Shown: positions 1-9,134 of the stretch, in pieces
Layout: the number at the start of each line of letters is the position of its first letter
Numbering within the stretch: position 1 is the first letter of the stretch
Assembly (NCBI RefSeq): GCF_008386585.1
Contig: NZ_VUOB01000016.1
Location: 1-53,076, forward strand
DNA: 53,076 nt
From: Solihabitans fulvus
Lineage (GTDB): Bacteria; Actinomycetota; Actinomycetes; Mycobacteriales; Pseudonocardiaceae
Direction: 5' to 3'
Notes under the pieces: model-generated
What the model was told of the DNA's origin: nothing
Seen by the model: the letters and a program-made list of their open reading frames with translations, nothing else
Databases searched by the model: none
Made by a program: the position numbers and the translations under genes

Positions 1-145
1 CCATCAACGACAACCCGGCCGCAGTCAGACACCAGACTCGCTAAGTAAGTGGCATTGCCCTAGGGGGGCGTGCCCTGCTCCAGCGTATCGGCGATCTGCG
101 ACCCTTGCCGGCGAAGGACCTCCGGCTGTGGATGGTCGGGGTGGT

Positions 146-154
146 TGTGGATAA
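146..154. other. Single DnaA-box-like 9-mer
   Basis: The plus strand reads TGTGGATAA, the exact complement of the DnaA box TTATCCACA. A weaker TGTGGATGG lies about 20 bp upstream. It sits just beyond the end of the acetyltransferase gene, and no dnaA, dnaN or rpmH gene is nearby, so this is not an origin. Bases 1-161 otherwise show no gene. Isolated boxes occur by chance. Confidence 0.2.
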
Positions 155-161
155 CCGGCCG

Positions 162-656
162 CTACGGCGCCAGGTCGCGCTGGTACCAGGTGCCCGGCTT
201 ACCGCCGAGGTCGGCAGGGTCGGCCGGGCCGATCGGGACGAACCCGGCTTTGGTCAACACCTTCCGGGACGCGACGTTCGCAGTGGAGGCACCCGCCCGC
301 AGTGTGCGCAGCCTGTGCCGCGCCGCCGCCAGCTGGCACAACTCCAGGACGGTCGCGGTCGCCACGCCGCGGCCCGCGACGTGCTGGGCGACTCGGTAGC
401 CGAGGTCCGCTGCGCGATCCTCGATGTCGACCAGGTTGAACCTGCCCAGTGCCGAGCCGTCCTCGGCGACGAGCACGTAGAACGCGCAGATGCCGGCCTC
501 CTGCTCGGCCAGCAGGGCGCGGTACCGGTCGGTGAACCGGTCGAAATAGTCGTCGCCCCGGTCGGAGATCGAGGCGGCGAAGTAGGCGCGGTTCGCCAGC
601 TCGAAGGCCAGGATCGCCGGGGCATGACCAGCGTGCAGCCGCTTCAGCTCGGGCAT
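162..656 (-). CDS. GNAT-family N-acetyltransferase (RimJ/RimL-like)
   Basis: This is a single-domain GNAT protein of 164 residues that should transfer an acetyl group from acetyl-CoA to an amine, possibly a protein N-terminus. The acetyl-CoA binding segment GYRVAQHVAGRGVATATV holds the R/Q-x-x-G-x-G/A loop, and the late ASTANVASRKVLTKAGFVP is the RimJ-type NxxSxxVxEKxGF element. The start is uncertain: ATG at 656 fits the domain edge, but a GTG at 692 in the same frame would add 12 residues, and neither has a clear Shine-Dalgarno sequence. It stands alone on the minus strand and is separated from the ABC operon by a terminator. The substrate cannot be told from sequence. Confidence 0.8.
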   Translation of the reverse strand: MPELKRLHAGHAPAILAFELANRAYFAASISDRGDDYFDRFTDRYRALLAEQEAGICAFYVLVAEDGSALGRFNLVDIEDRAADLGYRVAQHVAGRGVATATVLELCQLAAARHRLRTLRAGASTANVASRKVLTKAGFVPIGPADPADLGGKPGTWYQRDLAP

Positions 657-763
657 CTGCGCGACGGTACCCAGCTGGTGCGCCGAGGACACCCGAGTAT
701 TCGCCGGCGTGCCGGCGATCTCCGGCCCCTGCGGACGAAAGCCGGGTCCTGCGGGCGAAAGTC

Positions 764-804
764 GGGCCCGTGCCCCGGACGCTCAGGTCCAGAGGCACGG
801 GCCC
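764..804 (-). terminator. Terminator after the ABC operon
   Basis: The 11-bp arms GGGCCCGTGCC (764-774) and GGCACGGGCCC (794-804) are perfectly complementary, and the 19-nt loop can form a further GGAC/GTCC pair. The hairpin lies just past the stop codon of the ATPase gene in its direction of transcription. There is no T tract, as is common in high-GC actinobacteria. A tandem pair of about 21-bp repeats containing GCGRRCGAAAG lies beside it (about 726-767). Confidence 0.6.
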
Positions 805-811
805 ACGGTCG

Positions 812-1585
812 CTACAGCGCCGGGTCGCTCGGGCCGTGGTGGGTCGGGTCGAGGACGCGGGCCAGGAACGACTTGGTGCGCTCGTGCTGGGGCGCGCCGA
901 TGACCTGCTCGGGGTCGCCCTGCTCGACGATCACGCCGCCGTCCATGAACAGCACCTTGTCCGCGACGTCACGGGCGAACTGCATCTCGTGCGTGACCAC
1001 CAGCATCGTCATGCCCTCGTCGGCCAGCTGACGCATCACGCCGAGCACGTCGCCGACGAGTTCGGGGTCCAGCGCCGAGGTCGGCTCGTCGAACAGCATC
1101 ACGTCCGGGTCCATCGACAGCGCGCGGGCGATCGCCACTCGCTGCTGCTGGCCGCCGGAAAGCTGGTTGGGGAAGGACTTCTCCTTCTCCGACAGCCCAA
1201 CCTTGGTGAGGTTCGCGCGCGCGACGGTCTCCGCGTTCTCCTTGTCCCGCTTGAGCACCTTGCGCTGCGCGACCGTGAGGTTGTCCAGCACGTTGAGGTG
1301 GCCGAACAGGTTGAAGGACTGGAACACCATGCCGATCCGCCGCCGCGCGGCGTCGATGTCCACGTCCGGGTCGGTCAGGTCGACGCCGTCGACCGACACC
1401 CGGCCGGCGTTGGGCTGCTCCAGCATGTTGACGCAGCGCAGCAGCGTCGACTTGCCGGAGCCGGACGGCCCGATGATGCAGACCACCTCGCCGCGCTCGA
1501 CCCGCAGGTCGACGCCCCTGAGCACCTGGAGGTCCCCGAAAGCCTTGTGCAGCTCGGAAACCTCGATCACCGTGTTGTCGCTCAT
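812..1585 (-). CDS. Polar amino acid ABC transporter, ATP-binding protein (GlnQ/GluA type)
   Basis: This 257-residue nucleotide-binding subunit energises amino-acid uptake at the inner face of the membrane. Walker A GPSGSGKS is at 39-46, the ABC signature LSGGQQQR at 142-149, Walker B VMLFDEP from 162 and the H-loop His at 199 (VTHE). The length and the insertion after Walker A match the polar amino-acid (PAAT) family. The start is ATG at 1585, whose A is shared with the permease stop in a TGATG overlap, so translation is coupled. A longer open frame upstream is only a shadow of the permease gene. It is the last gene of a binding protein-permease-ATPase operon. The family is certain; glutamate/glutamine-type specificity is inferred. 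Confidence 0.93.
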   Translation of the reverse strand: MSDNTVIEVSELHKAFGDLQVLRGVDLRVERGEVVCIIGPSGSGKSTLLRCVNMLEQPNAGRVSVDGVDLTDPDVDIDAARRRIGMVFQSFNLFGHLNVLDNLTVAQRKVLKRDKENAETVARANLTKVGLSEKEKSFPNQLSGGQQQRVAIARALSMDPDVMLFDEPTSALDPELVGDVLGVMRQLADEGMTMLVVTHEMQFARDVADKVLFMDGGVIVEQGDPEQVIGAPQHERTKSFLARVLDPTHHGPSDPAL

Positions 1586-2391
1586 CACACCCCTCCACCC
1601 GGCTTGACGCCCGCGCCGAACCTGCGTTCCAGGCGTTGCTGGACGAGCGACAGCGGGATCGTGATCACCAGGTAGCACAGGCCGCCGACGAGGATCGGCG
1701 TCAGGCTCTGGGTCGTGTTCAACGCCTGCCGGGCGAACTGCGCCAGCTCCTGTTGGTCGGGCGTGGTGGCGAGCAGGAACGCCAGCGAGGTGTCCTTGGT
1801 CAGCATGATCAGCTCGTTGGCCAGCGGCGGCAGCACGATGCGGAACGCCTGCGGGATGACGATGGTGATCATCGCCCGGCCCGGCGACATGCCGAGCGAG
1901 CGGGCCGCCTCGATCTGGCCGCGCGGCACGGCCTGGATGCCGGCGCGGATCGTCTCGGCCATGTAGGCGGCCGAGATGATGCCGAGCGACACCATGATCG
2001 CGACGTTGCGGTTCAGCGAGGTGCCGGGGAACGCCAGCGGGATGCCGGTGCCGACCGCGATGAAGATCAGCAGCGCGGGCAGGCCGCGGAAGAACTCGAT
2101 GTAGGCCCTGGCGAACCACCGGTACGGCCCGACCGAGGACAGCCGCATCAGCGCGAGCACGAGGCCGAGGGCGAGGCCGAGCGAGAAGCCGAGGACGGTG
2201 TAGACGATGGTGTTCTTCAACGCCACCGTGATGACGTCGGGGAACTGCTTGGCTGCGGCTTCCAGGTTGAAGAAGCTGTGCCGCAACTGGGTCCAGTTCG
2301 CGGTGAACGCGAACACCAGGATGATGACCAACAGCAGCGCGTACTGCGCGGCCCGGAACGCCGAAGCCCGTTGCCGGCGGGTCATTGCCAT
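1585..2391 (-). CDS. Polar amino acid ABC transporter, permease
   Basis: This is an integral membrane permease of 268 residues with a single-permease (His/Glu/Gln/Arg/opine) layout. The first helix is near 16-32, and several more follow after residue 60. The EAA loop that docks on the ATPase reads [14 protein letters not shown] and is followed by [15 protein letters not shown], both typical of the family. The start ATG at 2391 has the Shine-Dalgarno GAGGAG about 4 nt upstream. Its stop overlaps the ATPase start by one base. It lies 158 bp after the binding-protein gene, and a strong hairpin in that gap probably lowers its expression relative to the binding protein. Confidence 0.92.
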   Translation of the reverse strand: MAMTRRQRASAFRAAQYALLLVIILVFAFTANWTQLRHSFFNLEAAAKQFPDVITVALKNTIVYTVLGFSLGLALGLVLALMRLSSVGPYRWFARAYIEFFRGLPALLIFIAVGTGIPLAFPGTSLNRNVAIMVSLGIISAAYMAETIRAGIQAVPRGQIEAARSLGMSPGRAMITIVIPQAFRIVLPPLANELIMLTKDTSLAFLLATTPDQQELAQFARQALNTTQSLTPILVGGLCYLVITIPLSLVQQRLERRFGAGVKPGGGV

Positions 2392-2480
2392 GTGACTCCT
2401 CGGACAGCCCGGTGGGGCTGGCCCCCGTCGGCTGGTCGGCGTGGACGCGGAGGGGGTGGCCCCGTCAGGGGGTCGGTATA

Positions 2481-2518
2481 GACACTGTGGCCGGGCGCGG
2501 AGTCCCGGCCACAGTGTC
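2481..2518 (-). terminator. Intra-operon stem-loop between binding protein and permease genes
   Basis: A perfect 15-bp inverted repeat (2481-2495 with 2504-2518; arms GACACTGTGGCCGGG and its complement) surrounds an 8-nt loop. It lies in the transcribed gap between the binding-protein and permease genes. Such hairpins in binding-protein operons typically stabilise the upstream message or partly terminate transcription, so that the binding protein outnumbers the membrane complex. That role is inferred from position. Confidence 0.65.
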
Positions 2519-2549
2519 GGACGTCGGTGTCAGCTGGACGACGTGGTCG

Positions 2550-3386
2550 TCAGCTGGACGGGGTGGACGAGCTCTTGTCGCCAGGCTGCCAGGTTGGCGC
2601 CTTGCCGAACCACTTCTGGTAGATCTTCGCGTAGTCGCCGCTCTTGACCGACTCCTTGATGGCGTCGTTGATGGCGGAGACCAGCGCGGAGTTGCCCTTC
2701 TTCACGCCGAAGCCGTACTGCTCGTTGGTCTTGAACTCGGCGCCGACCTCGGTGTCCGGGTTGGCCTTCACGTAGTCGTAGAGCACGCCGTTGTCGTTGA
2801 TGCCGGCGTCGATCTGCCCCGACTTGACGGCGGTCTCCTCGAGCGCGAGGTCGTCGAAGGTGACGATCTTGGCGCCCTTGGCGTTCGCCTGGGCGTAGTC
2901 CGCGCCCGTGGTCGCCGACTGCACGCCGAGGGTCTTGCCGTTGAGCTGGTCGAGGCTCTTGATGTCGGAGCCCTTCTTGACCAACAGCACCTGGGTCGCG
3001 TCGAAGTACGGGTCGGAGAAGTCGAACTTCGTCTTGCGGTTGTCGGTGATGGTCATGCCGGCCGCGGCGACGTCGCAGGTGCCGGCGTTCATGGACTCGC
3101 CGGACTGGATGTTCTCGAACGCGATGTCCACGATGTTCTGCTTGACGCCGAGCTTCTTGGCCACGAGGTCGATGAGGTCGACGTCGAAGCCGACGACCTG
3201 GTCACCCTGCTTGACCTGGAACGGCTGGTACGGCAGGTGCGTGCAGGTGGTCAGCTGGCCCTGCTTGACCAGGGACACTCCGCCGGCGGCGGTGCCGCCT
3301 CCGCTGCTGCCACAGGCCGTCAGGCCGGTCGCAAGCACGACGGCCGGCAGCAACGCGAGCACCTTGAGCATTGTTCGACGCGCCAC
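2550..3386 (-). CDS. Polar amino acid ABC transporter, substrate-binding lipoprotein
   Basis: This is a 278-residue extracytoplasmic binding protein of SBP family 3. After a basic N-terminus there is a hydrophobic stretch ending in the lipobox LTACG, so the mature protein is a lipoprotein. Family features include GFDVDLIDLVAKKLG, GTCDVAAAGMTIT and FDFSDPYFDATQ. I chose GTG at 3386 because GAGGAG lies 7 nt upstream; the longer open frame from 3458 has no signal-like N-terminus, and ATG 3371 is an alternative. It is the first gene of the operon with the permease and ATPase. The ligand is probably an acidic or polar amino acid, by family. Confidence 0.92.
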   Translation of the reverse strand: MARRTMLKVLALLPAVVLATGLTACGSSGGGTAAGGVSLVKQGQLTTCTHLPYQPFQVKQGDQVVGFDVDLIDLVAKKLGVKQNIVDIAFENIQSGESMNAGTCDVAAAGMTITDNRKTKFDFSDPYFDATQVLLVKKGSDIKSLDQLNGKTLGVQSATTGADYAQANAKGAKIVTFDDLALEETAVKSGQIDAGINDNGVLYDYVKANPDTEVGAEFKTNEQYGFGVKKGNSALVSAINDAIKESVKSGDYAKIYQKWFGKAPTWQPGDKSSSTPSS

Positions 3387-3458
3387 GCTGTCACTCCTCG
3401 TTACTCGGTCGGTCGAGTGATCGGCATCCTGCCACCCGGCAGACGTGATGCACAGCAC

Positions 3459-3485
3459 GCGCGCGTTACAACCGACAACGCGCGC
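3459..3485. promoter_or_regulatory. Inverted repeat in the ABC-operon upstream region
   Basis: The arms GCGCGCGTT (3459-3467) and AACGCGCGC (3477-3485) form a perfect 9-bp inverted repeat about 70 bp before the binding-protein start, next to an AT-richer patch (about 3490-3550) that probably holds the promoter. It may be an operator or a leader hairpin. The 267 bp from 3387 to 3653 hold no gene. Confidence 0.35.
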
Positions 3486-3653
3486 ATGAATCTTGCGTGA
3501 TTACGCCATTCAAACCGCAAATTGTTGATGACAAAGGGCGAAATCACACAAGAGCTTCACGGACCGCACCCGTCCGGTGACACTGCGCACGCGCCCGCGT
3601 GTCCGCCGGCGGGCCGTTCCCCGCCTGCCGGCGGACCCGAGAGAACTCGCGGG

Positions 3654-5084
3654 TCAGGCCGTGCCGGCGCGCGCCACCTGCGCGTGCAGCACCAGCGCGA
3701 CGGCCTCGGTCACCTTCGCGGCGTGGCCGAGGTGCAGCCACTCGTCGGGCACGTGCGCGTTGCTGTCCGGGCCGAGCGCGCCGGTCACCACGAACTGCGC
3801 CTGCGGGTACGCCTCGTGCAGCAGCCCCATGAACGGGATCGAGCCGCCCATGCCGACCGTGCGCCACGGCGCGTCGAACACCTCCTTGCCGGCCTGGTCG
3901 AGCGCCTCGCGCAGCCACGGCGCCAGCTCGGGCGCGTTCCACCCGTCCGCCGACTCGGTGCGGCTCAGCTCGACCATCGCGCCGTAGGGCACGTCCGTGG
4001 TCAGCGCGGCGCGCACCGCGGCGAGCGCGGCGGCCGAGTCGGCCGTCGGTGGCAGCCGGAAGCTCAGCACCAGGCTGGTGAACGGGCGCAGCACGTTGCC
4101 GGCGTCGTCGGGCAGCGGCAGCCCCTCGGCCCCGGTGATCGACAGTGTCGGCCGCCAGCCGACGTTGAGGCCGAGCTCGACCTCGTCGGTGCCCATCGGG
4201 CGGACGCCGGCCAGCAGCGGCAGCGTGGCCAGCAGCGATCCCGGCGCGGCGTCCAGCGCCTCGCGCAGCTCGACGACCCGGTTCGCCGGGATCTCCGCGT
4301 GCGCCTCGGGCAGCAGCACCTCGCCGGTGGCCGAGTCCTCCAGCCGGTCGAGCAGCTGCCTGGCGATCCGGAACGAGCTCGGCACGATGCCGCTGACGAT
4401 GCCGGAGTGCTGGCCGAACTCCAGCACCCGCACGGTCATCGTCACCTGGACCAGGCCGCGCAGCGAGGTGGTCAGCCACATCCGCTCGTAGTCGTTGCCG
4501 CCCGCGTCGAGGCAGACGACCAGCGACACCTCGCCGAGCCGGTCGCGCAGGTGGTCGAGGTAGGCGGGCAGGTCGGGGCTGCCGGACTCCTCGCCGGTCT
4601 CCAGCAGCACGACGCACCGCGCGTGCGAGCCGCCCGCCGCGCGCAGCGCCTCGATCGCGGCGGTCGCGGCGTAGCCGGAGTAGCCGTCGTCGGCGCTGCC
4701 GCGCCCGTACAGCCGCCCGTCGCGGACCACCGGGGTCCACGGGCCGAGGCCCTCGGACCAGTTGGCCACCGGCGGCTGCTTGTCCAGGTGCCCGTAGAGC
4801 AGCGCGGTGCCGGCGGGCTCCGCGCCCTCGGTTGCCGGGACGTCCAGCAGCAGCAACGGGGTGCGGCCGGGCAGCTGCACGACCTCGATAGTCGCGCCCG
4901 GCAGGTCGCGGGCGGCCAGCCAGGCCCGGACGTGCTCGACGGCAGCGGCGAGGTGGCCGTGCTCCGCCCAGGCCGGGTCGAAGGCAGGCGAGACGGCCGG
5001 CACGACGACCAGTTCGGACAGGCTCGGCAGGACTTCGTTGTCCCAGAGCTCTCGGACGGTGCGGGTCAGGGCTGAGCGATCCAT
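3654..5084 (-). CDS. M20-family metallo-dipeptidase (ArgE/DapE/CPG2 superfamily)
   Basis: This is a di-zinc peptidase of 476 residues that should cleave dipeptides or N-acyl amino acids in the cytoplasm. Metal and catalytic motifs appear in order: YGHLDKQP (His, Asp), GRLYGRGSADDG (bridging Asp), LLETGEESGSPDL (catalytic Glu and Glu ligand), VCLDAGG (Asp) and near the end SNAHVPDEWL (His). The inserted dimerisation domain lies between the two halves. The start is ATG 5084 with an AGGAT-like site upstream; an upstream in-frame codon would add 12 residues of poor fit. It is transcribed away from the bkd operon and is a single gene. It may supply amino acids for the adjacent branched-chain catabolism, but that is only an inference from position. 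Confidence 0.88.
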   Translation of the reverse strand: MDRSALTRTVRELWDNEVLPSLSELVVVPAVSPAFDPAWAEHGHLAAAVEHVRAWLAARDLPGATIEVVQLPGRTPLLLLDVPATEGAEPAGTALLYGHLDKQPPVANWSEGLGPWTPVVRDGRLYGRGSADDGYSGYAATAAIEALRAAGGSHARCVVLLETGEESGSPDLPAYLDHLRDRLGEVSLVVCLDAGGNDYERMWLTTSLRGLVQVTMTVRVLEFGQHSGIVSGIVPSSFRIARQLLDRLEDSATGEVLLPEAHAEIPANRVVELREALDAAPGSLLATLPLLAGVRPMGTDEVELGLNVGWRPTLSITGAEGLPLPDDAGNVLRPFTSLVLSFRLPPTADSAAALAAVRAALTTDVPYGAMVELSRTESADGWNAPELAPWLREALDQAGKEVFDAPWRTVGMGGSIPFMGLLHEAYPQAQFVVTGALGPDSNAHVPDEWLHLGHAAKVTEAVALVLHAQVARAGTA

Positions 5085-5475
5085 GCGCCGATCCTGGCAC
5101 CCCGTGCCCGGTTTGGGCACTGTCCCGGCCGCCGACCGCCGTCGCCGACAGCCCGGCGACCAGGCCGGTCCGGGGATCCGGTAAGCGGTCGTGCGCTGAC
5201 GGTGACCGGTTCACGACCGTTCGCATGCCGAACATCGAAGTCGGACGGCCAACCGTTGCACTTCCTAGTGTTTCTGCTGCTCAGAGGCTTGCTAGCCTGG
5301 TCACGAAGTGGGACGTGACTCACCGTCTTGGGTGAGGCCATGTCAAGATGTGGGAGAGAACACCGTCAGCGCCGACGGTTGCCGGCGACCCCCACAGGGG
5401 CGACGGAGACTGGCGGTGCAGCCGTGCACGGTCGTCACGAGCGACCGGGCGGCCTCGACAGACGAGGAGAAGGCG
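5085..5475. other. Intergenic region between dipeptidase and bkd operon
   Basis: These 391 bp hold no convincing gene. A short hairpin, GTGCCC/GGGCAC (about 5104-5120), lies near the dipeptidase start. Further right an AT-richer stretch (about 5250-5300) with a possible -10 element TAGCCT (5293-5298) probably carries the bkd promoter, leaving a leader of about 170 nt before bkdA. No matching -35 is evident. No recognisable Lrp or riboswitch signature was seen. Confidence 0.4.
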
Positions 5476-6666
5476 ATGTCGTCCCCTGAGCAATGGACGC
5501 ACCCCGATGGCGCGCCCCCCGCGACCGCCGCCACACCGACCGCGGAACAGGTGATCGCTGGTTTGCGAGCTACCACCGAAGGCGGCGCCGACCTGGTGCA
5601 GCTGCTGACCCCCGAGGGTGAGCGCGTGCACCACCCGGACTTCGACATCGACATCACGCCTGAGGAGCTGCGCGGCCTGTACCGCGACATGGTCCTCGTG
5701 CGGCGGGTCGACCGCGAGGCCAACGCGCTGCAACGACAGGGCCAGCTGGGCATCTGGGTGCCGCTGCTTGGCCAGGAGGCCGCGCAGATCGGCGCCGGTC
5801 GGGCCATGCAGCCCAACGACATGGCGTTCCCGAGCTACCGCGAGCACGGCGTCGCCTGGTGCCGGGACGTGCACCCGACGCAGCTGCTCGGCATCTTCCG
5901 GGGCACCGACCACGGCACCTGGGACCCCATGGAGAAGCGGTTCCACCCCTACGTGATCGTGATCGGCAACCAGGTGCTCAACGCCGCCGGTTACGCGATG
6001 GGGCAACGCTTCGACGGCAAGGTCGGCGACGCCGACGGCGAGGCGACGATCTGCTTCTTCGGCGACGGCGCCACCAGCCAGGGCGACGTGCACGAGGGCT
6101 TCGTGTGGGCGGCGGTGTACGACGCGCCGCTGGTGTTCTTCTGCCAGAACAACCAGTGGGCGATCTCCGAGCCCACCGAGCGGCAGACCAGGCTCCCGCT
6201 GTACCAGCGGGCCAAGGGCTACGGCTTCCCCGGCATCCGGGTCGACGGCAACGACGTGCTGGCCACCCTCGCGGTGACCAGGTGGGCGTTGCAGGAGTGC
6301 CGCACCGGCAACGGTCCCGTGCTGATCGAGGCGTTCACCTACCGGATGGACGCGCACACCACCTCCGACGACCCCAGCCGCTACCGGCTCTCCGACGAGC
6401 TGGAGCTGTGGAAGCTCAAGGACCCGATCGAGCGCGTCCGCGTGCACCTGGTCAAGCAGCAGTGGGCGGACCAGGAGTTCTTCGACCAGATCCAGGCCGA
6501 CTCCGACGCGATCGCCGCCGAACTGCGCGAGTACTGCGTCAACATGCCCGACCCAGGCCCTGAGCGGATCTTCTCGAACGTCTACGCCGAGCCCAGCCCC
6601 GTGCTGGACGCCCAGCGCGACGAATTCCTCGACTACGTCTCGGGTTTTGCCGGAGGTGAGCACTGA
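5476..6666 (+). CDS. bkdA: Branched-chain 2-oxoacid dehydrogenase E1 component, alpha subunit
   Basis: With the beta subunit this 396-residue protein forms the thiamine-diphosphate-dependent E1 enzyme, which decarboxylates 2-oxoacids from Val, Leu and Ile and passes the acyl group to E2. The ThDP motif starts GDGATSQGD at about 196 and ends near QNNQWAIS, and the phosphorylation-loop equivalent YRMDAHTTSDDPSRYR is present. The start ATG 5476 has GAGGAG upstream; the frame is open earlier but has no family similarity. Its stop overlaps the bkdB start (TGATG). Branched-chain rather than pyruvate specificity is inferred from the alpha/beta E1 form and the length. The E3 gene is not in the window. 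Confidence 0.9.
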   Translation: MSSPEQWTHPDGAPPATAATPTAEQVIAGLRATTEGGADLVQLLTPEGERVHHPDFDIDITPEELRGLYRDMVLVRRVDREANALQRQGQLGIWVPLLGQEAAQIGAGRAMQPNDMAFPSYREHGVAWCRDVHPTQLLGIFRGTDHGTWDPMEKRFHPYVIVIGNQVLNAAGYAMGQRFDGKVGDADGEATICFFGDGATSQGDVHEGFVWAAVYDAPLVFFCQNNQWAISEPTERQTRLPLYQRAKGYGFPGIRVDGNDVLATLAVTRWALQECRTGNGPVLIEAFTYRMDAHTTSDDPSRYRLSDELELWKLKDPIERVRVHLVKQQWADQEFFDQIQADSDAIAAELREYCVNMPDPGPERIFSNVYAEPSPVLDAQRDEFLDYVSGFAGGEH

Positions 6667-7685
6667 TGGCAGCGCCAGCCATTGACCACGCGATGTCCAC
6701 CGCGTCGCAGACGCAGACGATCACCATCGCCAAGGGCATCAACCAGGGCCTGCGGGCGGCCATGGAGGCCGACCCGAAGGTCATCGTGATGGGCGAGGAC
6801 GTCGGCAAGCTCGGCGGCGTCTTCCGCGTCACCGACGGGCTCCAGAAGGACTTCGGCGAGCAGCGCGTGCTGGACACGCCGCTGGCCGAGTCCGGCATCA
6901 TCGGCACCGCGGTCGGCCTCGCCATCCGCGGCTACCGGCCGGTCTGCGAGATCCAGTTCGACGGGTTCATCTTTCCCGGCTTCGACCAGATCGTCAGCCA
7001 GGTCGCCAAGCTGCACTACCGGACCCAGGGCCGGATCAAGATGCCCATCGTCATCCGGGTGCCCTTCGGCGGCGGTATCGGCGCGGTCGAGCACCACTCG
7101 GAGTCGCCGGAGTCGCTGTTCGCGCACACCGCGGGCCTCAAGGTCGTCTCGTGCTCCAACCCAGTCGACGCGTACTGGATGATCCAGCAGGCCATCCAGT
7201 GCGACGACCCGGTGCTGTTCTTCGAGCCGAAGGGCCGCTACCACGAGAAGGCCCAGCTCGACCCGACGCAGACGCCGTACCCGCTGTTCCGGTCCAGGGT
7301 GGTGCGCACCGGGTCCAAGGCGACGCTGGTCGCCTACGGCCCCAAGGTGCGCACCTGCCTCGACGCGGCTGCCGCCGCCGAGGAGGACGGCCTCGATCTC
7401 GAGGTCATCGACCTGCGCACGCTGTCCCCGCTGGACCTCGCGCCGGTGTTCGACTCGGTGCGCCGCACCGGTCGGCTGGTCGTGGTGAGCGAGGCGGCGA
7501 GCGAGTCGTCGATCGCGTCAGAGGTCGCCGCCAGGGTGCAGCAGGAGTGCTTCTACTCGCTGGAGGCGCCCGTGCTGCGGGTGACCGGCTTCGACAGCCC
7601 GTACCCGCCGAGCAAGCTGGAAGAGGAGTTCCTGCCCGACCTCGACCGGGTGCTGCACGCCGTTGACCGCTCGCTGGCCTGGTGA
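6666..7685 (+). CDS. bkdB: Branched-chain 2-oxoacid dehydrogenase E1 component, beta subunit
   Basis: This is the 339-residue partner of the alpha subunit in the alpha2beta2 E1 heterotetramer. Typical motifs are VIVMGEDVGKLGGVFRVT near the N-terminus, DTPLAESGIIGTAVGLA, and the C-terminal transketolase domain with EVIDLRTLSPLDL and VTGFDSPYPPSKLE. The start ATG 6666 shares its A with the bkdA stop and is preceded by GGAGGTGAG; a second ATG nine codons later lacks such a site. Coupling by the one-base overlap should keep alpha and beta production equal. Only 12 bp separate it from bkdC. Confidence 0.92.
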   Translation: MAAPAIDHAMSTASQTQTITIAKGINQGLRAAMEADPKVIVMGEDVGKLGGVFRVTDGLQKDFGEQRVLDTPLAESGIIGTAVGLAIRGYRPVCEIQFDGFIFPGFDQIVSQVAKLHYRTQGRIKMPIVIRVPFGGGIGAVEHHSESPESLFAHTAGLKVVSCSNPVDAYWMIQQAIQCDDPVLFFEPKGRYHEKAQLDPTQTPYPLFRSRVVRTGSKATLVAYGPKVRTCLDAAAAAEEDGLDLEVIDLRTLSPLDLAPVFDSVRRTGRLVVVSEAASESSIASEVAARVQQECFYSLEAPVLRVTGFDSPYPPSKLEEEFLPDLDRVLHAVDRSLAW

Positions 7686-7697
7686 GGGGACAGAGGA

Positions 7698-9134
7698 ATG
7701 CCTGACTTCAAGAGCTTTCCCCTGCCCGACACCGCCGAGGGGCTGACCGAGGCCGAGATCCTCACCTGGCACGTCAAACCGGGTGACACGGTCGAGCTGA
7801 ACCAGATCATCGTCGAGATCGAGACCGCCAAGGCCGCGGTGGAACTGCCGTGCCCGTGGGCGGGTGTCGTCGTCGAGCTGCTCGTGCGGCCAGGACAGAC
7901 CGTCGACGTCGGCGCGCCGATCATCACCATCGACGTCGACCCCGGCGGCGCGGCCGCGCCGTCGACCCCGGCCGCCGACGCCGGCACCAACGGCTCGGGC
8001 GGTTCCGGCGGCTCTGGCAAGATCGGCGAGGAGATGCCGGGCGGCCGGATCGCCACGCTGGTCGGTTACGGCCCGAGGACGACCACCGCGAAACGCCGGC
8101 CCCGCAACGACATCCGGTCGACGGCGGCGCTGGTGGCCGAGGAGGCCGCCCGCGCGGCCACCCCGGCCCCGGCTGCGGTACCCGCAGCGGTGCCGGCTCC
8201 GATCGTCGTGCCGGACACGCCGGCCGCGCTGCTCGACCCGCAGCCCGGCGGGCAGGTCCCGCTGGCCAAGCCCCCGGTGCGCAAGCTGGCCAAGGAGCTC
8301 GGCATCGACCTGCGGTCGCTGATCGGCTCCGGTCCAGGTGGCGTGATCACCAGGGAGGACATCACCCAGGCCGCGTCGGCCGACGCGCCCGCGGCCTCGT
8401 CGGCCGCTCCTGCCGTCGCGGGTTACGACGCGGCCAGCCGGGAGCGTCGGGTGGTGATCAAGGGCGTGCGCAAGGCGACCGCCCAGGCGATGGTGGACAG
8501 CGCGTTCACCGCGCCGCACGTCACGGAGTTCCTGACCGTGGACGTCACCCCGATGATGGAGTTGCGGGCCCGGTTGAAGAACCACCCGCAGTTCCGCGAC
8601 GTGAAGCTGACCCCGTTGGTGTTCGCGGCCAAGGCGGTCTGCCTCGCGGCGCGGCGGACTCCCGACGTGAACGCCACCTGGGACGCCCAGGCAGGCGAGA
8701 TCGTCTACAAGGAGTACGTGCACCTCGGCATCGCCGCGGCCACCCCGCGCGGCCTCGTCGTGCCGAAGGTGCGCGACGCGGACCGGATGTCGCTGCGGGA
8801 GCTGGCGCTCGCGTTGGAGGAGCTGACCGCCACCGCGCGGGACGGCAAGACCACGCCCGCCGCGATGATCGGCGGCACCATCACCATCACCAACGTCGGC
8901 GTGTTCGGCGTCGACACCGGCACGCCGATCATCAACCCCGGTGAGTCCGCGATCCTCGCGTTCGGCGCGATCCGCGACATGCCGTGGGTGGTCGACGGCC
9001 AGGTCGTGCCGCGCAAGGTGTGCCAGCTGGCGTTGAGCTTCGACCACCGGGTGGTCGACGGCCAACAGGGTTCGCAGTTCCTCGCCGACATCGGCGCGCT
9101 GCTGGCCGATCCCGGCGTGGCGATGACGTACTAG
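7698..9134 (+). CDS. bkdC: Branched-chain 2-oxoacid dehydrogenase E2 (dihydrolipoyl acyltransferase)
   Basis: This 478-residue core protein transfers the acyl group from E1 to CoA through a lipoyl arm. The single lipoyl domain (about 1-77) has the lipoylated Lys45 in EIETAKAAVE. A flexible Gly/Ser/Ala/Pro linker follows, then the E3/E1-binding domain (about 192-225; VRKLAKELGIDLRSLIG) and a second Ala-rich linker. The C-terminal catalytic domain carries the acyltransferase signature DHRVVDGQQGSQF with His450 and Asp454. The Shine-Dalgarno AGAGGA precedes ATG 7698. Its TAG stop lies inside the first copy of the 16-bp tandem repeat at 9131. Confidence 0.93.
   Translation: MPDFKSFPLPDTAEGLTEAEILTWHVKPGDTVELNQIIVEIETAKAAVELPCPWAGVVVELLVRPGQTVDVGAPIITIDVDPGGAAAPSTPAADAGTNGSGGSGGSGKIGEEMPGGRIATLVGYGPRTTTAKRRPRNDIRSTAALVAEEAARAATPAPAAVPAAVPAPIVVPDTPAALLDPQPGGQVPLAKPPVRKLAKELGIDLRSLIGSGPGGVITREDITQAASADAPAASSAAPAVAGYDAASRERRVVIKGVRKATAQAMVDSAFTAPHVTEFLTVDVTPMMELRARLKNHPQFRDVKLTPLVFAAKAVCLAARRTPDVNATWDAQAGEIVYKEYVHLGIAAATPRGLVVPKVRDADRMSLRELALALEELTATARDGKTTPAAMIGGTITITNVGVFGVDTGTPIINPGESAILAFGAIRDMPWVVDGQVVPRKVCQLALSFDHRVVDGQQGSQFLADIGALLADPGVAMTY

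Noticed and set aside
127..154. Origin of replication suggested by two DnaA-like boxes
   Set aside because: There are only one exact and one weak box, with no dnaA/dnaN/rpmH context and no AT-rich unwinding region.
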